From the NCBI RefSeq assembly GCF_005930355.1, contig NZ_VDBO01000001.1, positions 1,541,303 to 1,605,302 of the forward strand: a stretch of DNA of 64,000 nt, in the 5' to 3' direction. The position numbers and the translations under genes are program-made. This document shows, one piece after another, positions 1 to 7,475 of this stretch. Positions within the stretch are counted from its first letter, which is position 1; the number at the start of each line of letters is the position of its first letter. The notes under the pieces are model-generated. The model searched no databases and was not told where the DNA came from. It saw nothing but the letters and a program-made list of their open reading frames with translations. The DNA comes from Paenibacillus sinopodophylli (GTDB lineage Bacteria; Bacillota; Bacilli; Paenibacillales; Paenibacillaceae).

Positions 1-1069
1 TTGTTTTATTCATAATGTATGGGTAGCCTGATTCTAGCTGAATCGAAGCGATTTTGGTCAGCATGTCACGTGCATTCATTACTTTTTTACGTGTTACGAG
101 CTCGTTCGCGAGCAATTCCTCGTACATTTCGTCCATATCCATATCATCGAGATGCTTGCCGTATGCTTTCTGTACGGAATGCGGGCCAAACACAAAGAGC
201 GGCTTGTTCTGAGCAGCGAGCTCATAGAACTTGTTCGGGATTATAAGACCGATCGACAATGTTTTAATACGCGTTTTCTCGTCGGCATTAATTTTTTTGC
301 AATCCAAGAACTCAATAATGTCCCAGCCGAAAATATTGTAGTAACCTGCGCCTGAGCCTTTGCGCTGACCCATCTGGTCCGCGTAGGAGAATGCATCCTC
401 CATAAGTTTAAGAACAGGCATAATGCCTTTCGCTGCGCCTTCTACGCCTTTGATAGGCTCGCCGCGTCCACGAAGCTTCGAGAGATTGACGGCAACACCG
501 CCGCCGATTTTGGAAAGCTGCATGCATGTGCCAAGCACATAGTTGATGGAATTAAGGGAATCGTCCATTTCAAGCAGGAAACAGGACACCATCTCACCAC
601 GACGGCTTTTGCCTGCGTTAAGGAAGGTAGGAGTCGCAGGCTGCAAGCGCTGATCGATCATCGCTTCAGCAATGCGGAGTGCTCTAGCTGCATCGCCCTG
701 TCCGAGATGAAGTGCCACGATTGCTACGCGATCGGAGTATTGTTCCAAATATTGCAATTTGTTGTTGGTCTTCATCGCATAGTCCTTATAGAACTTCGAT
801 GCTGCCATATAGGATTGAAATTCAAAGCCGCTGCTCGATGTTAACGTAAATACGGCCTCAACCTGCTCATGTGTATATTTTTCGTATACATTATCGTAAT
901 AATCGTTCTCGATTAAGTAGTCTAGCTTATGTTTGAGGGAGTCGAACTTCACGCTCTTCTCGGCCACTTCTTCCATAAATGCAGCTACAGCCTCTTTATC
1001 CTTCTCCAGCTGATAAAATCCATCCGCGCCGCGCTGCATCAATTCATTATTCAATTCAATATGCTTCAA
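1..1069 (-). CDS. nrdE: Class Ib ribonucleotide reductase, alpha subunit (partial, N-terminal part)
   Basis: Reduces ribonucleoside diphosphates to deoxyribonucleotides together with NrdF. About 355 N-terminal codons are present and the gene runs off the left edge, so the radical-transfer C-terminus is not visible. The translation matches NrdE closely: an LNNEL opening, TPTFLNAG followed by RRGEMVSCFLLEM, which holds the first active-site cysteine (about residue 163), then LSKIGGGVAVNLS and YADQMGQRKGSGAGYYNIF. The likely start is a TTG at 1069, lying inside the 3' end of nrdI, because homology with Bacillus NrdE begins before the first in-frame ATG at 1039. The overlap suggests translational coupling with nrdI. 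The start codon is the uncertain point; the identity is not. Confidence 0.93.
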   Translation of the reverse strand, partial: MKHIELNNELMQRGADGFYQLEKDKEAVAAFMEEVAEKSVKFDSLKHKLDYLIENDYYDNVYEKYTHEQVEAVFTLTSSSGFEFQSYMAASKFYKDYAMKTNNKLQYLEQYSDRVAIVALHLGQGDAARALRIAEAMIDQRLQPATPTFLNAGKSRRGEMVSCFLLEMDDSLNSINYVLGTCMQLSKIGGGVAVNLSKLRGRGEPIKGVEGAAKGIMPVLKLMEDAFSYADQMGQRKGSGAGYYNIFGWDIIEFLDCKKINADEKTRIKTLSIGLIIPNKFYELAAQNKPLFVFGPHSVQKAYGKHLDDMDMDEMYEELLANELVTRKKVMNARDMLTKIASIQLESGYPYIMNKT

Positions 1070-1415
1070 TGGTTCGCACCCTTTCGACAAAATGTTGCGT
1101 ATCTTGATTCGTACCTGATAACTCAAACTTCAAAATCACGGGAACCGCATACTGCTCTGAGATCGTATCCGCGCTTTTAGCGAACCCGCTTCCCCAGTTC
1201 CGATTGCCGCTGGCAGAAACGCCGCGGAGCATGTCCGCGTTGTTCTCGAGAAACGAAGTAACCTTCTCCGGAACTTGACCAAACCCTGTTGTATAAGTGA
1301 CTAGCACGAACGGCTCGTCCATTGCTGCCTTCTCATCGATTGGTACTGCCCGCATATTCAATTTTTTGATGAAACGCTTGACATTACCTGTTTTGGAATC
1401 ATAGACAACTAGCAT
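1056..1415 (-). CDS. nrdI: NrdI flavodoxin-like protein of class Ib ribonucleotide reductase
   Basis: A small flavoprotein that supplies oxidant for assembly of the manganese-tyrosyl radical cofactor of NrdF. The 119-residue length is usual for the family. An FMN phosphate loop lies near the N-terminus (YDSKTGNVKRF), and the second flavin loop reads GVSASGNRNWGSGF. An AAGGGAG ribosome site stands about 10 bases before the ATG. It is the first gene of an nrdI-nrdE(-nrdF) operon, overlaps nrdE by about 14 bases, and lies downstream of two NrdR-type boxes. Confidence 0.93.
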   Translation of the reverse strand: MLVVYDSKTGNVKRFIKKLNMRAVPIDEKAAMDEPFVLVTYTTGFGQVPEKVTSFLENNADMLRGVSASGNRNWGSGFAKSADTISEQYAVPVILKFELSGTNQDTQHFVERVRTIEAY

Positions 1416-1529
1416 GGCACGTTCGCTCCCTTACTGAATAAAAGCAATCAAAAAGCGCTTCTGACTAGCAAATCTGTCAGTCGCGCCGGTTCAAGGTTTA
1501 CCATGGGTAATCAATGAATCCATCAATCT

Positions 1530-1577
1530 ACATCAATATGTAGTTGATGTTTTTGATTCTACATCAATATATAGGAG
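1530..1577 (-). promoter_or_regulatory. Tandem NrdR boxes upstream of nrdI
   Basis: Two near-palindromic cores, CAATATGTAG (1534-1543) and CAATATATAG (1564-1573), lie exactly 30 bp apart. Each sits in an extended match catcAATATnTAG. NrdR boxes are known as 16-bp elements with an ATATnT core, usually in pairs about three helical turns apart in front of ribonucleotide reductase operons. Position (about 115-160 bases upstream of the nrdI start), spacing and core sequence all fit. The outer bases match the published consensus only in part. Confidence 0.72.
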
Positions 1578-1698
1578 TAGTCAATGAAAATTATGGAGAA
1601 AATATTAATCTACTTTTTTGTGCCACTCGACTATTTTAACAGATACGGATATGATGGGATAGTGACATTTTATTGCTCTTTAGGAGGTGCCTTTACCT

Positions 1699-1914
1699 AT
1701 GAATACTTCCGAATCGAAGATCCGGGATCTACTCGAAAAACTGTTCCAAGATGCAGGATATACCGTACCTGAACTGCTTGAATACATCGAAAAGCTGGAG
1801 AGAGAACGTGATCAAACAGCCCTGCTGATAAGAAAGATGAAGCTCGATTCCGTTCGGAAAGCTTCAACTGAGGCCGGCATGAACAGCCGTTTGAAGGAAG
1901 CACTTCGAGAGTAA
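1699..1914 (+). CDS. Small charged helical protein, unknown function
   Basis: 71 residues from the ATG at 1699. An AGGAGG site (1682-1687) lies 11 bases upstream, which favours this ATG over the GTG at 1687 that overlaps the ribosome site. The protein is hydrophilic and probably all-helical: a TVPELLEYIEKLERERDQTALLIRKMKL segment (shown here only as family-like heptads around residues 24-48) could form a short coiled coil. There is no membrane segment and no motif I recognise. It stands alone between the divergent nrdI promoter region and the merR gene. It may be a real small gene because of the ribosome site; its function is unknown. Confidence 0.55.
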   Translation: MNTSESKIRDLLEKLFQDAGYTVPELLEYIEKLERERDQTALLIRKMKLDSVRKASTEAGMNSRLKEALRE

Positions 1915-2148
1915 TCCGAACAGCAAGACACAAGATCTAGATATATACAAGCCTGCAATTTGAAGAATTCGATAGCACTTCTCGTTCACGTCACCTCTTC
2001 TGATCAAATATTACAATCAGGTTCAGAGCGTGATTATTTTCGACGATGGCTAGCTGTCTTCTACTAGATGTAGAGAGGCTGACATGTAAAAGCCCGTAAG
2101 TCCACAATCGACTGACGAGCTCAAGTTAGCGATTAAGCCTTATATCTA

Positions 2149-2583
2149 TTAATGCCTCTGCTTGCTTGCGGGAGCGACCGGCATTCTTTTCCCTTCGCTG
2201 GGCAGCGTGCAACTCTCAGGGGCAAAGTGGCCCCGTACAAGCCGCGTATCAATTAGATCGACGATCTGCTGCAAAGCAACCATTTGCTGCTCGATTTTAC
2301 GCTTATGGGATAGAATCATGTCGATTAGCTCAGGCGAGGCCGAAAGATCGTTTTGCATGGATAAATCCAGATATGGCTTCATCTCCTCCAAAGACATGCC
2401 CGTCTTCTTCAAGCAGGTAATGAGCTTCATCGTCTCCACATCCTCGGCGCGGTACACCCGATGCCGATTTTCTTTGCGCTCCGCACGTGGAAGCAGCCCT
2501 ATTCTCTCATAATAACGAATGGTGTCCTCTGATAGCCCTGCCTGCTCTGACGTTTCCTTGATCGTCATGCCTATAGTTGCCAT
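2149..2583 (-). CDS. MerR-family regulator, AdhR/NmlR-like (electrophile or aldehyde sensor type)
   Basis: A transcription factor of about 144 residues. The N-terminal winged helix-turn-helix spans roughly residues 6-75 (TIKETSEQAGLSEDTIRYYE, then GMSLEEMK), followed by a dimerisation coiled coil. It carries a cysteine in the ITCLKK helix (residue 57 from this start), the position equivalent to the regulatory cysteine of Bacillus AdhR; this equivalence is inferred by eye. The start at 2583 is chosen because GGAGGAGG lies just upstream and because the merR promoter itself (-10 at 2618-2623) occupies the sequence that a longer start would translate. The gene is divergent from an SDR gene and both promoters carry the same operator, so autoregulation plus control of the SDR is likely. 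Confidence 0.88.
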   Translation of the reverse strand: MATIGMTIKETSEQAGLSEDTIRYYERIGLLPRAERKENRHRVYRAEDVETMKLITCLKKTGMSLEEMKPYLDLSMQNDLSASPELIDMILSHKRKIEQQMVALQQIVDLIDTRLVRGHFAPESCTLPSEGKRMPVAPASKQRH

Positions 2584-2617
2584 GAAATAATCAACCTCCT
2601 CCATGTCCAGTCCATCA

Positions 2618-2648
2618 ATTATACAACTTGGAGCGAACTCCAAGTCAA
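2618..2648 (-). promoter_or_regulatory. merR promoter with 19-bp spacer and MerR operator
   Basis: Read on the minus strand there is TTGACT (-35, 2643-2648), a 19-bp spacer and TATAAT (-10, 2618-2623). Inside the spacer lies the perfect inverted repeat CTTGGAG-N4-CTCCAAG (2627-2644). The overlong spacer with an embedded palindrome is the hallmark of promoters twisted into activity by MerR proteins. Confidence 0.85.
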
Positions 2649-2718
2649 CTCCTGTTCGAAAACTCAGACCTACTATCCCATTCTAAAACCAAAAAATAAA
2701 TACCTCCCAAAAAGTCGC

Positions 2719-2749
2719 TTGACTTGGAGTCGACTCCAAATTATATAGT
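2719..2749 (+). promoter_or_regulatory. SDR gene promoter with 19-bp spacer and MerR operator
   Basis: TTGACT (2719-2724), a 19-bp spacer and TATAGT (2744-2749). CTTGGAG-N4-CTCCAAA (2723-2740) fills the spacer. It differs from the merR operator by one base in the outer arm. This is the expected target of the divergent MerR protein. Confidence 0.85.
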
Positions 2750-2800
2750 GGTCACATCGGATCGACATCCGGAGTAGACAACAGAGATGGAGGAGAAACT

Positions 2801-3640
2801 ATGAACAACTTACACAAAGATCATATCGCTCTCATAACAGGTGCGAACAATGGCATCGGGCTGGAATTGACCAGGCGATTGCTGCAGGAAGACTGTCAGG
2901 TCATCGCACTAATAAGATCTGCATTCCCTGAAGATGACCCTCACCTGAGAGAATCGATCGCTTCAGGAAAGCTTCGTATCTACAAAGCAGACCTGTCCGA
3001 TTTCGCCAGCTTGCGCCAAGCCTTAGATACAATTAAAGAGAAAGAGCAGAAAATCGATCTTCTATTCAACAATGCAGGTGGGAGCATGAATGAACTGCAG
3101 TTCACCAAACAAGGTCGCGAGCTGCATTTCGATCTGCAGACGGTAGCTCCCTATATTGTACTTATGGAGCTGAAGGAGCTCCTATTAAAGGGATCGCCGA
3201 AGACCGTAATCAACACCTCTTCCCATGCGTTCATGTTCCGCAAGCAATTTGATCCGGATACACTCGAACGTCCGGCAAAGTTTACGAAGCTATACGGCCC
3301 CTATGCAGCCTCGAAGCTTGCTCTCTCATTGTGGTCTCTCGAGCTTGCTCCTAAGCTCGCTAGCGAAGGCATAAGACTGCTGAGCGTTGATCCCGGAGGG
3401 AACAACACGATACGCAAAGGCAAGAGCTCCGGCATTCCCTTTTATCTGAAACCGATCATAAAGCTGTTCTTCCCCCATCCGAGCAAAGGTGCTGAACTAC
3501 TCTATAATGGAGCAGCTCATGGAAAAGCTGGCGATTTCTTGGTCAAAGGTCAAAAGACAAAGCTAATGTTCGCTGAGCAAAGCCATAAAGTTCTTGCGAA
3601 AGTGAGTGCGATTTATAAGCAAGAATTCCGAACCAGCTGA
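2801..3640 (+). CDS. Short-chain dehydrogenase/reductase (SDR family)
   Basis: An NAD(P)-dependent oxidoreductase of 279 residues with a Rossmann fold. The cofactor motif TGANNGIG lies near residue 14, NNAGG near residue 90, the catalytic serine in INTSSHA near residue 143, and the YGPYAASK segment provides the catalytic Tyr and Lys near 166-170. A GGAGGAG ribosome site precedes the ATG. The substrate cannot be read from sequence. The shape (long loop after the active site, RKQFDPD) resembles retinol/WW-oxidoreductase-like SDRs. Its MerR-type promoter suggests induction by reactive carbonyls or similar electrophiles, so detoxification is a reasonable inference. Confidence 0.88.
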   Translation: MNNLHKDHIALITGANNGIGLELTRRLLQEDCQVIALIRSAFPEDDPHLRESIASGKLRIYKADLSDFASLRQALDTIKEKEQKIDLLFNNAGGSMNELQFTKQGRELHFDLQTVAPYIVLMELKELLLKGSPKTVINTSSHAFMFRKQFDPDTLERPAKFTKLYGPYAASKLALSLWSLELAPKLASEGIRLLSVDPGGNNTIRKGKSSGIPFYLKPIIKLFFPHPSKGAELLYNGAAHGKAGDFLVKGQKTKLMFAEQSHKVLAKVSAIYKQEFRTS

Positions 3641-3698
3641 CGACTGCGCACATCGGATTGATTACAGATGGCTTAATCAAAACAAACGAAGCATAAAA

Positions 3699-3739
3699 AG
3701 GGTCATTCTACAAGCTATGCTGCCTTGTAGAATGACCCT
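3699..3739. terminator. Bidirectional terminator between the SDR gene and yqeM
   Basis: A perfect 16-bp stem (3699-3714 with 3724-3739) and a 9-base loop between two convergent genes. An A-run precedes it on the plus strand, giving a T-run for minus-strand transcripts from yqeM. Confidence 0.85.
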
Positions 3740-3762
3740 ATTGTCCCATACATATGCTCTCG

Positions 3763-4530
3763 TTATTTGACCGCTGCAAAAAACAAGCGCTCGGACTCGT
3801 TATCAGCCGGTTTAAGCTCGAAATCCGCATACCGGTCTACCGTCTGGAAGCCTGCACGCCGCAATGCCGCTTCGATCCAATCTGGATCATAGGCGCGCTG
3901 CACATGCGCTTCCTCGAATCGTTGGAACTTCGAATCACGATCACGCGAGAAGATGGTCAGATGATGCTCAATCTCGCAGCGCTCCTCCTCAAAGTCGCAA
4001 GTCCATATGTAGGCCACATCCCGCTCATCCAGTACGAACGGCTGCTCCTCCGCATAACGAATGAGCTGCTTCGGAGGATGCATATCGAAGAGAAAGGTCC
4101 CACCGCTGCGCAAACCTGAATAAGTAGCTTGGAATGCTGCTTCTATATCCGCTTCCTCGGTCAAGTAATTCAAACAATCACAAAACGATATAACAGCATC
4201 CACAGGCTCTTGAAGCTCCCATTCCCGCATATCCTGCTGAAGCCATCTGATCGAGCCCGTGCGAGGCCTCAACACAAGCTGAGGCGTTTCGTCCCACTTG
4301 CTGCGAGCCACCGACAACATATCTGAAGATAGATCAATACCGTAAACATGAAAGCCTGAGCGTGCCAGCGGGATCGAGATGCTCCCTGTACCGCAGCCTA
4401 AATCTACAACGCTTGCCGGCATGCCGTAGCGCGACCAACTCGCTCTCGCAAAACCGAGCCAGTCCGCATAAGGCATATCCTCCATAAGCTGATCATATAC
4501 GGTAGCAAACTGACCGTATGAGCGTGTCAT
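3763..4530 (-). CDS. yqeM: Class I SAM-dependent methyltransferase, YqeM type
   Basis: 255 residues. SAM-binding motif I is VVDLGCGTGS (residues 41-50), followed by the acidic VYGIDLS strand and the DAVISFCDCLNYL motif typical of the YqeM subgroup. It is the last gene of the yqe cluster, as in Bacillus. Its ATG overlaps the cvfB stop codon as TAATG, so translation is probably coupled. The natural substrate of YqeM is not established to my knowledge. The Bacillus neighbour comER does not follow here; an SDR/MerR pair does. Confidence 0.88.
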   Translation of the reverse strand: MTRSYGQFATVYDQLMEDMPYADWLGFARASWSRYGMPASVVDLGCGTGSISIPLARSGFHVYGIDLSSDMLSVARSKWDETPQLVLRPRTGSIRWLQQDMREWELQEPVDAVISFCDCLNYLTEEADIEAAFQATYSGLRSGGTFLFDMHPPKQLIRYAEEQPFVLDERDVAYIWTCDFEEERCEIEHHLTIFSRDRDSKFQRFEEAHVQRAYDPDWIEAALRRAGFQTVDRYADFELKPADNESERLFFAAVK

Positions 4531-5474
4531 TACGCGTCAGCTCCTTCAGTCTCGGTATCTGGCGTGTCTGACTTCTCTGCGTTAGAGTCCGAAGCTTGAT
4601 CCACCAAATAAGTCCAGCTTCCCTTCTGGGTTACGAGCCTCTCACGCATAAGCTTACCGATTGCGCGCTTGAAGGCGCCTTTGCTAATCCCGAACTTCTG
4701 TTTGATGATATCTGCGTCGGTTTCGTCCGAGTAAGGCATACCTCCGCCTGGTCTCTCTTTCATGAAAGCCAGTATCCGATCTGCGTCCTCTAAGCGTCCT
4801 ACTTCCTTGCGCTGTGCCATCGAGAGATTTGCTCTACCGTCTTCTCGAATAAAGGTAATGCGGGCGCTAACGCGCTCGCCAAGCCTAAGAGGCCGTATAC
4901 GCTCGGCGCTAGGAATTAGCCCATAAACCCCAAAGCCAACTACGCCCCCGTCGATCATAACGAATGAGCCTAGCTGCAGCGTTTTCGTTACCCAGCCCTC
5001 AACCCATTGGTTGTTCCAGCTGCTAGGAGCAGGGAAAACAAGCTCGGAGAGCTCCTCTTCGAATGCGATTTTGGCAACCAGCCTGCCGATCTTGTCATGC
5101 TTCATCACAACGAATACTTCATCCCCAGGAAGCGGACGGTATTCAATGCTCTCAGGAAGCTCAGAGAGGGGAAGCAGCAACTGCCTGCCTAGACCCATCT
5201 CCAGAAAACATCCAAGTCTTGGATGTACATCTGCGACTTTCAACCGGGCCAACTCGCCAAGCTGCAGCAGCGGCTTCTTCATCGTCGCTGCCAGACGATC
5301 CTCGGAGTCAAAAAATAAGAAAACCTCTACTTGCTCTCCGATTTTGGGTTTCGAACCTACAAGCTCGGTATAATGCATCAGCACATCCGATTCCCCGTTG
5401 CTCAGAAAATATCCGTAAGGCGATACCTCTCGGTCAACCCTTAGCGTTTCGGTCGTACCGGCTACAAAGCTCAT
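4530..5474 (-). CDS. cvfB: S1-domain RNA-binding protein, CvfB/YitL family
   Basis: 314 residues, close to the family's usual length. Three S1-like OB folds can be placed at about 1-65, 70-130 and 150-215 (VEGWVTKTLQLGSFVMID followed by RITFIREDGRANLSM). A winged helix at about 225-290 (SDETDADIIKQKFGISKGAFKRAIGKL region) follows. CvfB proteins bind RNA and affect virulence and gene expression in Staphylococcus; their exact role is open. It overlaps rsfS by ATGA and yqeM by TAATG, so it is firmly embedded in the ribosome-maturation operon rather than at the Bacillus yitL locus. Confidence 0.9.
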   Translation of the reverse strand: MSFVAGTTETLRVDREVSPYGYFLSNGESDVLMHYTELVGSKPKIGEQVEVFLFFDSEDRLAATMKKPLLQLGELARLKVADVHPRLGCFLEMGLGRQLLLPLSELPESIEYRPLPGDEVFVVMKHDKIGRLVAKIAFEEELSELVFPAPSSWNNQWVEGWVTKTLQLGSFVMIDGGVVGFGVYGLIPSAERIRPLRLGERVSARITFIREDGRANLSMAQRKEVGRLEDADRILAFMKERPGGGMPYSDETDADIIKQKFGISKGAFKRAIGKLMRERLVTQKGSWTYLVDQASDSNAEKSDTPDTETEGADA

Positions 5475-5818
5475 GCGAACTCCACAACCTTCGCATCAGA
5501 CCAAAGCCGCTCGATATTATAGTACTCACGCTCATCACGATGGAAGACGTGAACGATCACATCACCAAGATCGATCAACACCCAACGAGCTGAATCCATA
5601 CCTTCGATACCGCGAACACGCGTACCGCTCTTCTCCGCCTGCTTGCGGATCTCAGTCGCAATCGCCTGTACTTGCGTATCAGAGTTACCACTGCAGATGA
5701 CGAAATAATCAGCCACCAAGGAAATTTCTTTTAGATTTAATGCGACAACATTTACCGCTTTTTTATCTTCTGCCGCTGTAACTGTAATTTGAAGCAATTC
5801 ATCCGAATGTACCGCCAT
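5471..5818 (-). CDS. rsfS: Ribosomal silencing factor RsfS
   Basis: 115 residues. It binds ribosomal protein uL14 and blocks subunit joining in starved or stationary cells. Family features are ISLVADYFVICSGNSDTQVQAI and the C-terminal ARWVLIDLGDVIVHVFH with YYNIERLW. It lies 20 bases after yqeK and overlaps cvfB by four bases. This is the yqeL position of the Bacillus cluster. Confidence 0.95.
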   Translation of the reverse strand: MAVHSDELLQITVTAAEDKKAVNVVALNLKEISLVADYFVICSGNSDTQVQAIATEIRKQAEKSGTRVRGIEGMDSARWVLIDLGDVIVHVFHRDEREYYNIERLWSDAKVVEFA

Positions 5819-5839
5819 CGTTCAACCTCCTGTTATTTG

Positions 5840-6394
5840 CTACTCTAATAAACCATTTCGTGCTTCTATTGTTAGCGGGAATATTCGTTTTCCTTTCTGA
5901 ATTAGAAAGGATATCGTAGAATTAAAACCTGCCAGCAAAGCTTCATCGAGAAATTGCTCGCTTAACTCGCGAATATCGTTCACACCAGGGAAATCACGAC
6001 CTGGCTCCATATAATCGGCCAAACATACTATTTTTTCCAGATTCGTCATGTTTCGTCGTCCTGAGGTATGATAGCGAATGGCATCCAATACCTCTGCATC
6101 AGCTACTCCAAATTCATGCTCAGCTACCCATGCTCCTACAGGGGCATGCCATAACTCTTTATCATAGACAAGCAGTTCGGACGGCAAGCCCTGCTCCCGA
6201 ATAACCTGCTGCATCCGCTCTGTCGGCCAATATTTAGCTACATCATGTAGAATGGCAGCAAGCTCTGCACGAGAGGGATCTTCGCCAAACCGCTTCGCAA
6301 GAATGATTGCCGTCTCCATCACGCCCTGTGTATGGAGCCATCTTCGTTCCGGCATTTCGGCCTTTACCTTCTCAATCATTTGCTCACGATTCAT
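5840..6394 (-). CDS. yqeK: HD-domain nucleotide hydrolase YqeK (Ap4A hydrolase)
   Basis: 184 residues, HD phosphohydrolase fold. The first metal histidine is H21 and the HD pair is H50-D51 (ILHDVAKYW); further histidines lie in LWHAPVGA and RYHTSG, and the last aspartate in CLADYMEPGR. YqeK proteins are symmetrical diadenosine tetraphosphate hydrolases, which limits the alarmone Ap4A. Its start overlaps the end of nadD by about 11 bases, so the two are translationally linked. Confidence 0.93.
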   Translation of the reverse strand: MNREQMIEKVKAEMPERRWLHTQGVMETAIILAKRFGEDPSRAELAAILHDVAKYWPTERMQQVIREQGLPSELLVYDKELWHAPVGAWVAEHEFGVADAEVLDAIRYHTSGRRNMTNLEKIVCLADYMEPGRDFPGVNDIRELSEQFLDEALLAGFNSTISFLIQKGKRIFPLTIEARNGLLE

Positions 6395-6974
6395 AAAGCT
6401 TGTACCTCCTTATGTAGCTATTCACCGGATCTGGTACCAAATATTGCGCCGACATCCCGCCTTGCAGCCTATTACGAATCATTGTCGAGGATATAGCAAT
6501 CCCTGGCATCGGTATGAGCGTAACTCGCTCCTGCAAATAATTCGGTAATGTCATCAGCTGTATTGGCGTACCGGGACGTTCCAGACCAATAAAGGATACC
6601 TTCGCGGCTAGCTGCTCAATTTCATACCAAGCCGGCAGGTCATTGATGCGATCTGAACCGATAATATATGAGAAGGAATCCTTCGGATTACGCTTCTGAA
6701 GCTCCAGAATCGTATCATACGAGTAGCTGATTCCGCCACGCTGCAATTCAAGGTCTAGGACACGGAATGCTGGATTGCTCCTTACCGCTTCACAAACCAT
6801 CTCGTATCGCCGTAATCCGCTAACACCTGGCTCGTTTGTTTTGAGTGGAGGACCGTAAGACGGAATAAACCATACCTCATGCAAGCCGCATTGCTCGCGT
6901 GCTGTTTCAGCAGCGATCAAATGCCCGATATGGATGGGATCAAACGTGCCCCCCATAATGCCAATCTTACTCAT
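6384..6974 (-). CDS. nadD: Nicotinate-nucleotide adenylyltransferase
   Basis: Joins ATP and nicotinate mononucleotide to form deamido-NAD. 196 residues. The nucleotidyltransferase opening GGTFDPIHIGH holds the HxGH motif at residues 15-18, and the second signature ISSTMIRNRL lies near the C-terminus. This is the usual position between yhbY and yqeK. About 130 bases separate it from yhbY, in which I see no clear terminator, so one operon is likely. Confidence 0.95.
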   Translation of the reverse strand: MSKIGIMGGTFDPIHIGHLIAAETAREQCGLHEVWFIPSYGPPLKTNEPGVSGLRRYEMVCEAVRSNPAFRVLDLELQRGGISYSYDTILELQKRNPKDSFSYIIGSDRINDLPAWYEIEQLAAKVSFIGLERPGTPIQLMTLPNYLQERVTLIPMPGIAISSTMIRNRLQGGMSAQYLVPDPVNSYIRRYKLYES

Positions 6975-7107
6975 TCACCGTACGCCTCCTTGAATGAAAT
7001 ACCCATTCAGAGCAGCAATCAGCTGCTCCCGCTTGGTATGCTGGGCTGGTTCATCACTTCATTCCCGAAGCAATAGAGCACAGCTAGTAACAATCTATCC
7101 CATGCTT

Positions 7108-7413
7108 TTACTTGCGAGCAGCTTTTGGAAGCTCAATTTGCTTGTTATCCTTGGATTCTTTATAGAGGACGATTGTTTTGCCAATAACCTGTACAAGTTC
7201 TGCTCCAGCTGCTGTTGCAACCTCAGCGCCAATTTCCCTCGGATCATCCAGGCAATTATTGAGCACGGAAACTTTGATAAGCTCGCGAGATTCGATTGCC
7301 TCCTCAATATGACGAACGAGGTGGTCATTGGTGCCTCCTTTACCTACTTGAAATATAGGAGTCAGATGATGAGCAAGTGATCTTAAATAACGTTTTTGTT
7401 TACCTGTAAGCAT
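7108..7413 (-). CDS. yhbY: YhbY/YqeI CRM-domain RNA-binding protein
   Basis: 101 residues from the ATG at 7413. An AGAAGGAA site lies 9 bases upstream, so I prefer this over the ATG 21 bases earlier. The whole protein is one CRM domain: LTGKQKRYLRSLAHHL, then the GxxG loop QVGKGGTND, and the IGKTIVLYK strand. CRM proteins bind 23S rRNA precursors and aid large-subunit assembly. It fits the cluster's ribosome theme with yqeH and rsfS. Confidence 0.93.
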   Translation of the reverse strand: MLTGKQKRYLRSLAHHLTPIFQVGKGGTNDHLVRHIEEAIESRELIKVSVLNNCLDDPREIGAEVATAAGAELVQVIGKTIVLYKESKDNKQIELPKAARK

Positions 7414-7475
7414 GTGAATGGTTCCTTCTTTCATCTCGATGTTTCATCTATTTTCTATCTTAATGGTACAAATAT

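Noticed and set aside
1914..2149. An RNA gene or riboswitch in this space
   Set aside because: I found no strong hairpins or known motif; it is simply intergenic.
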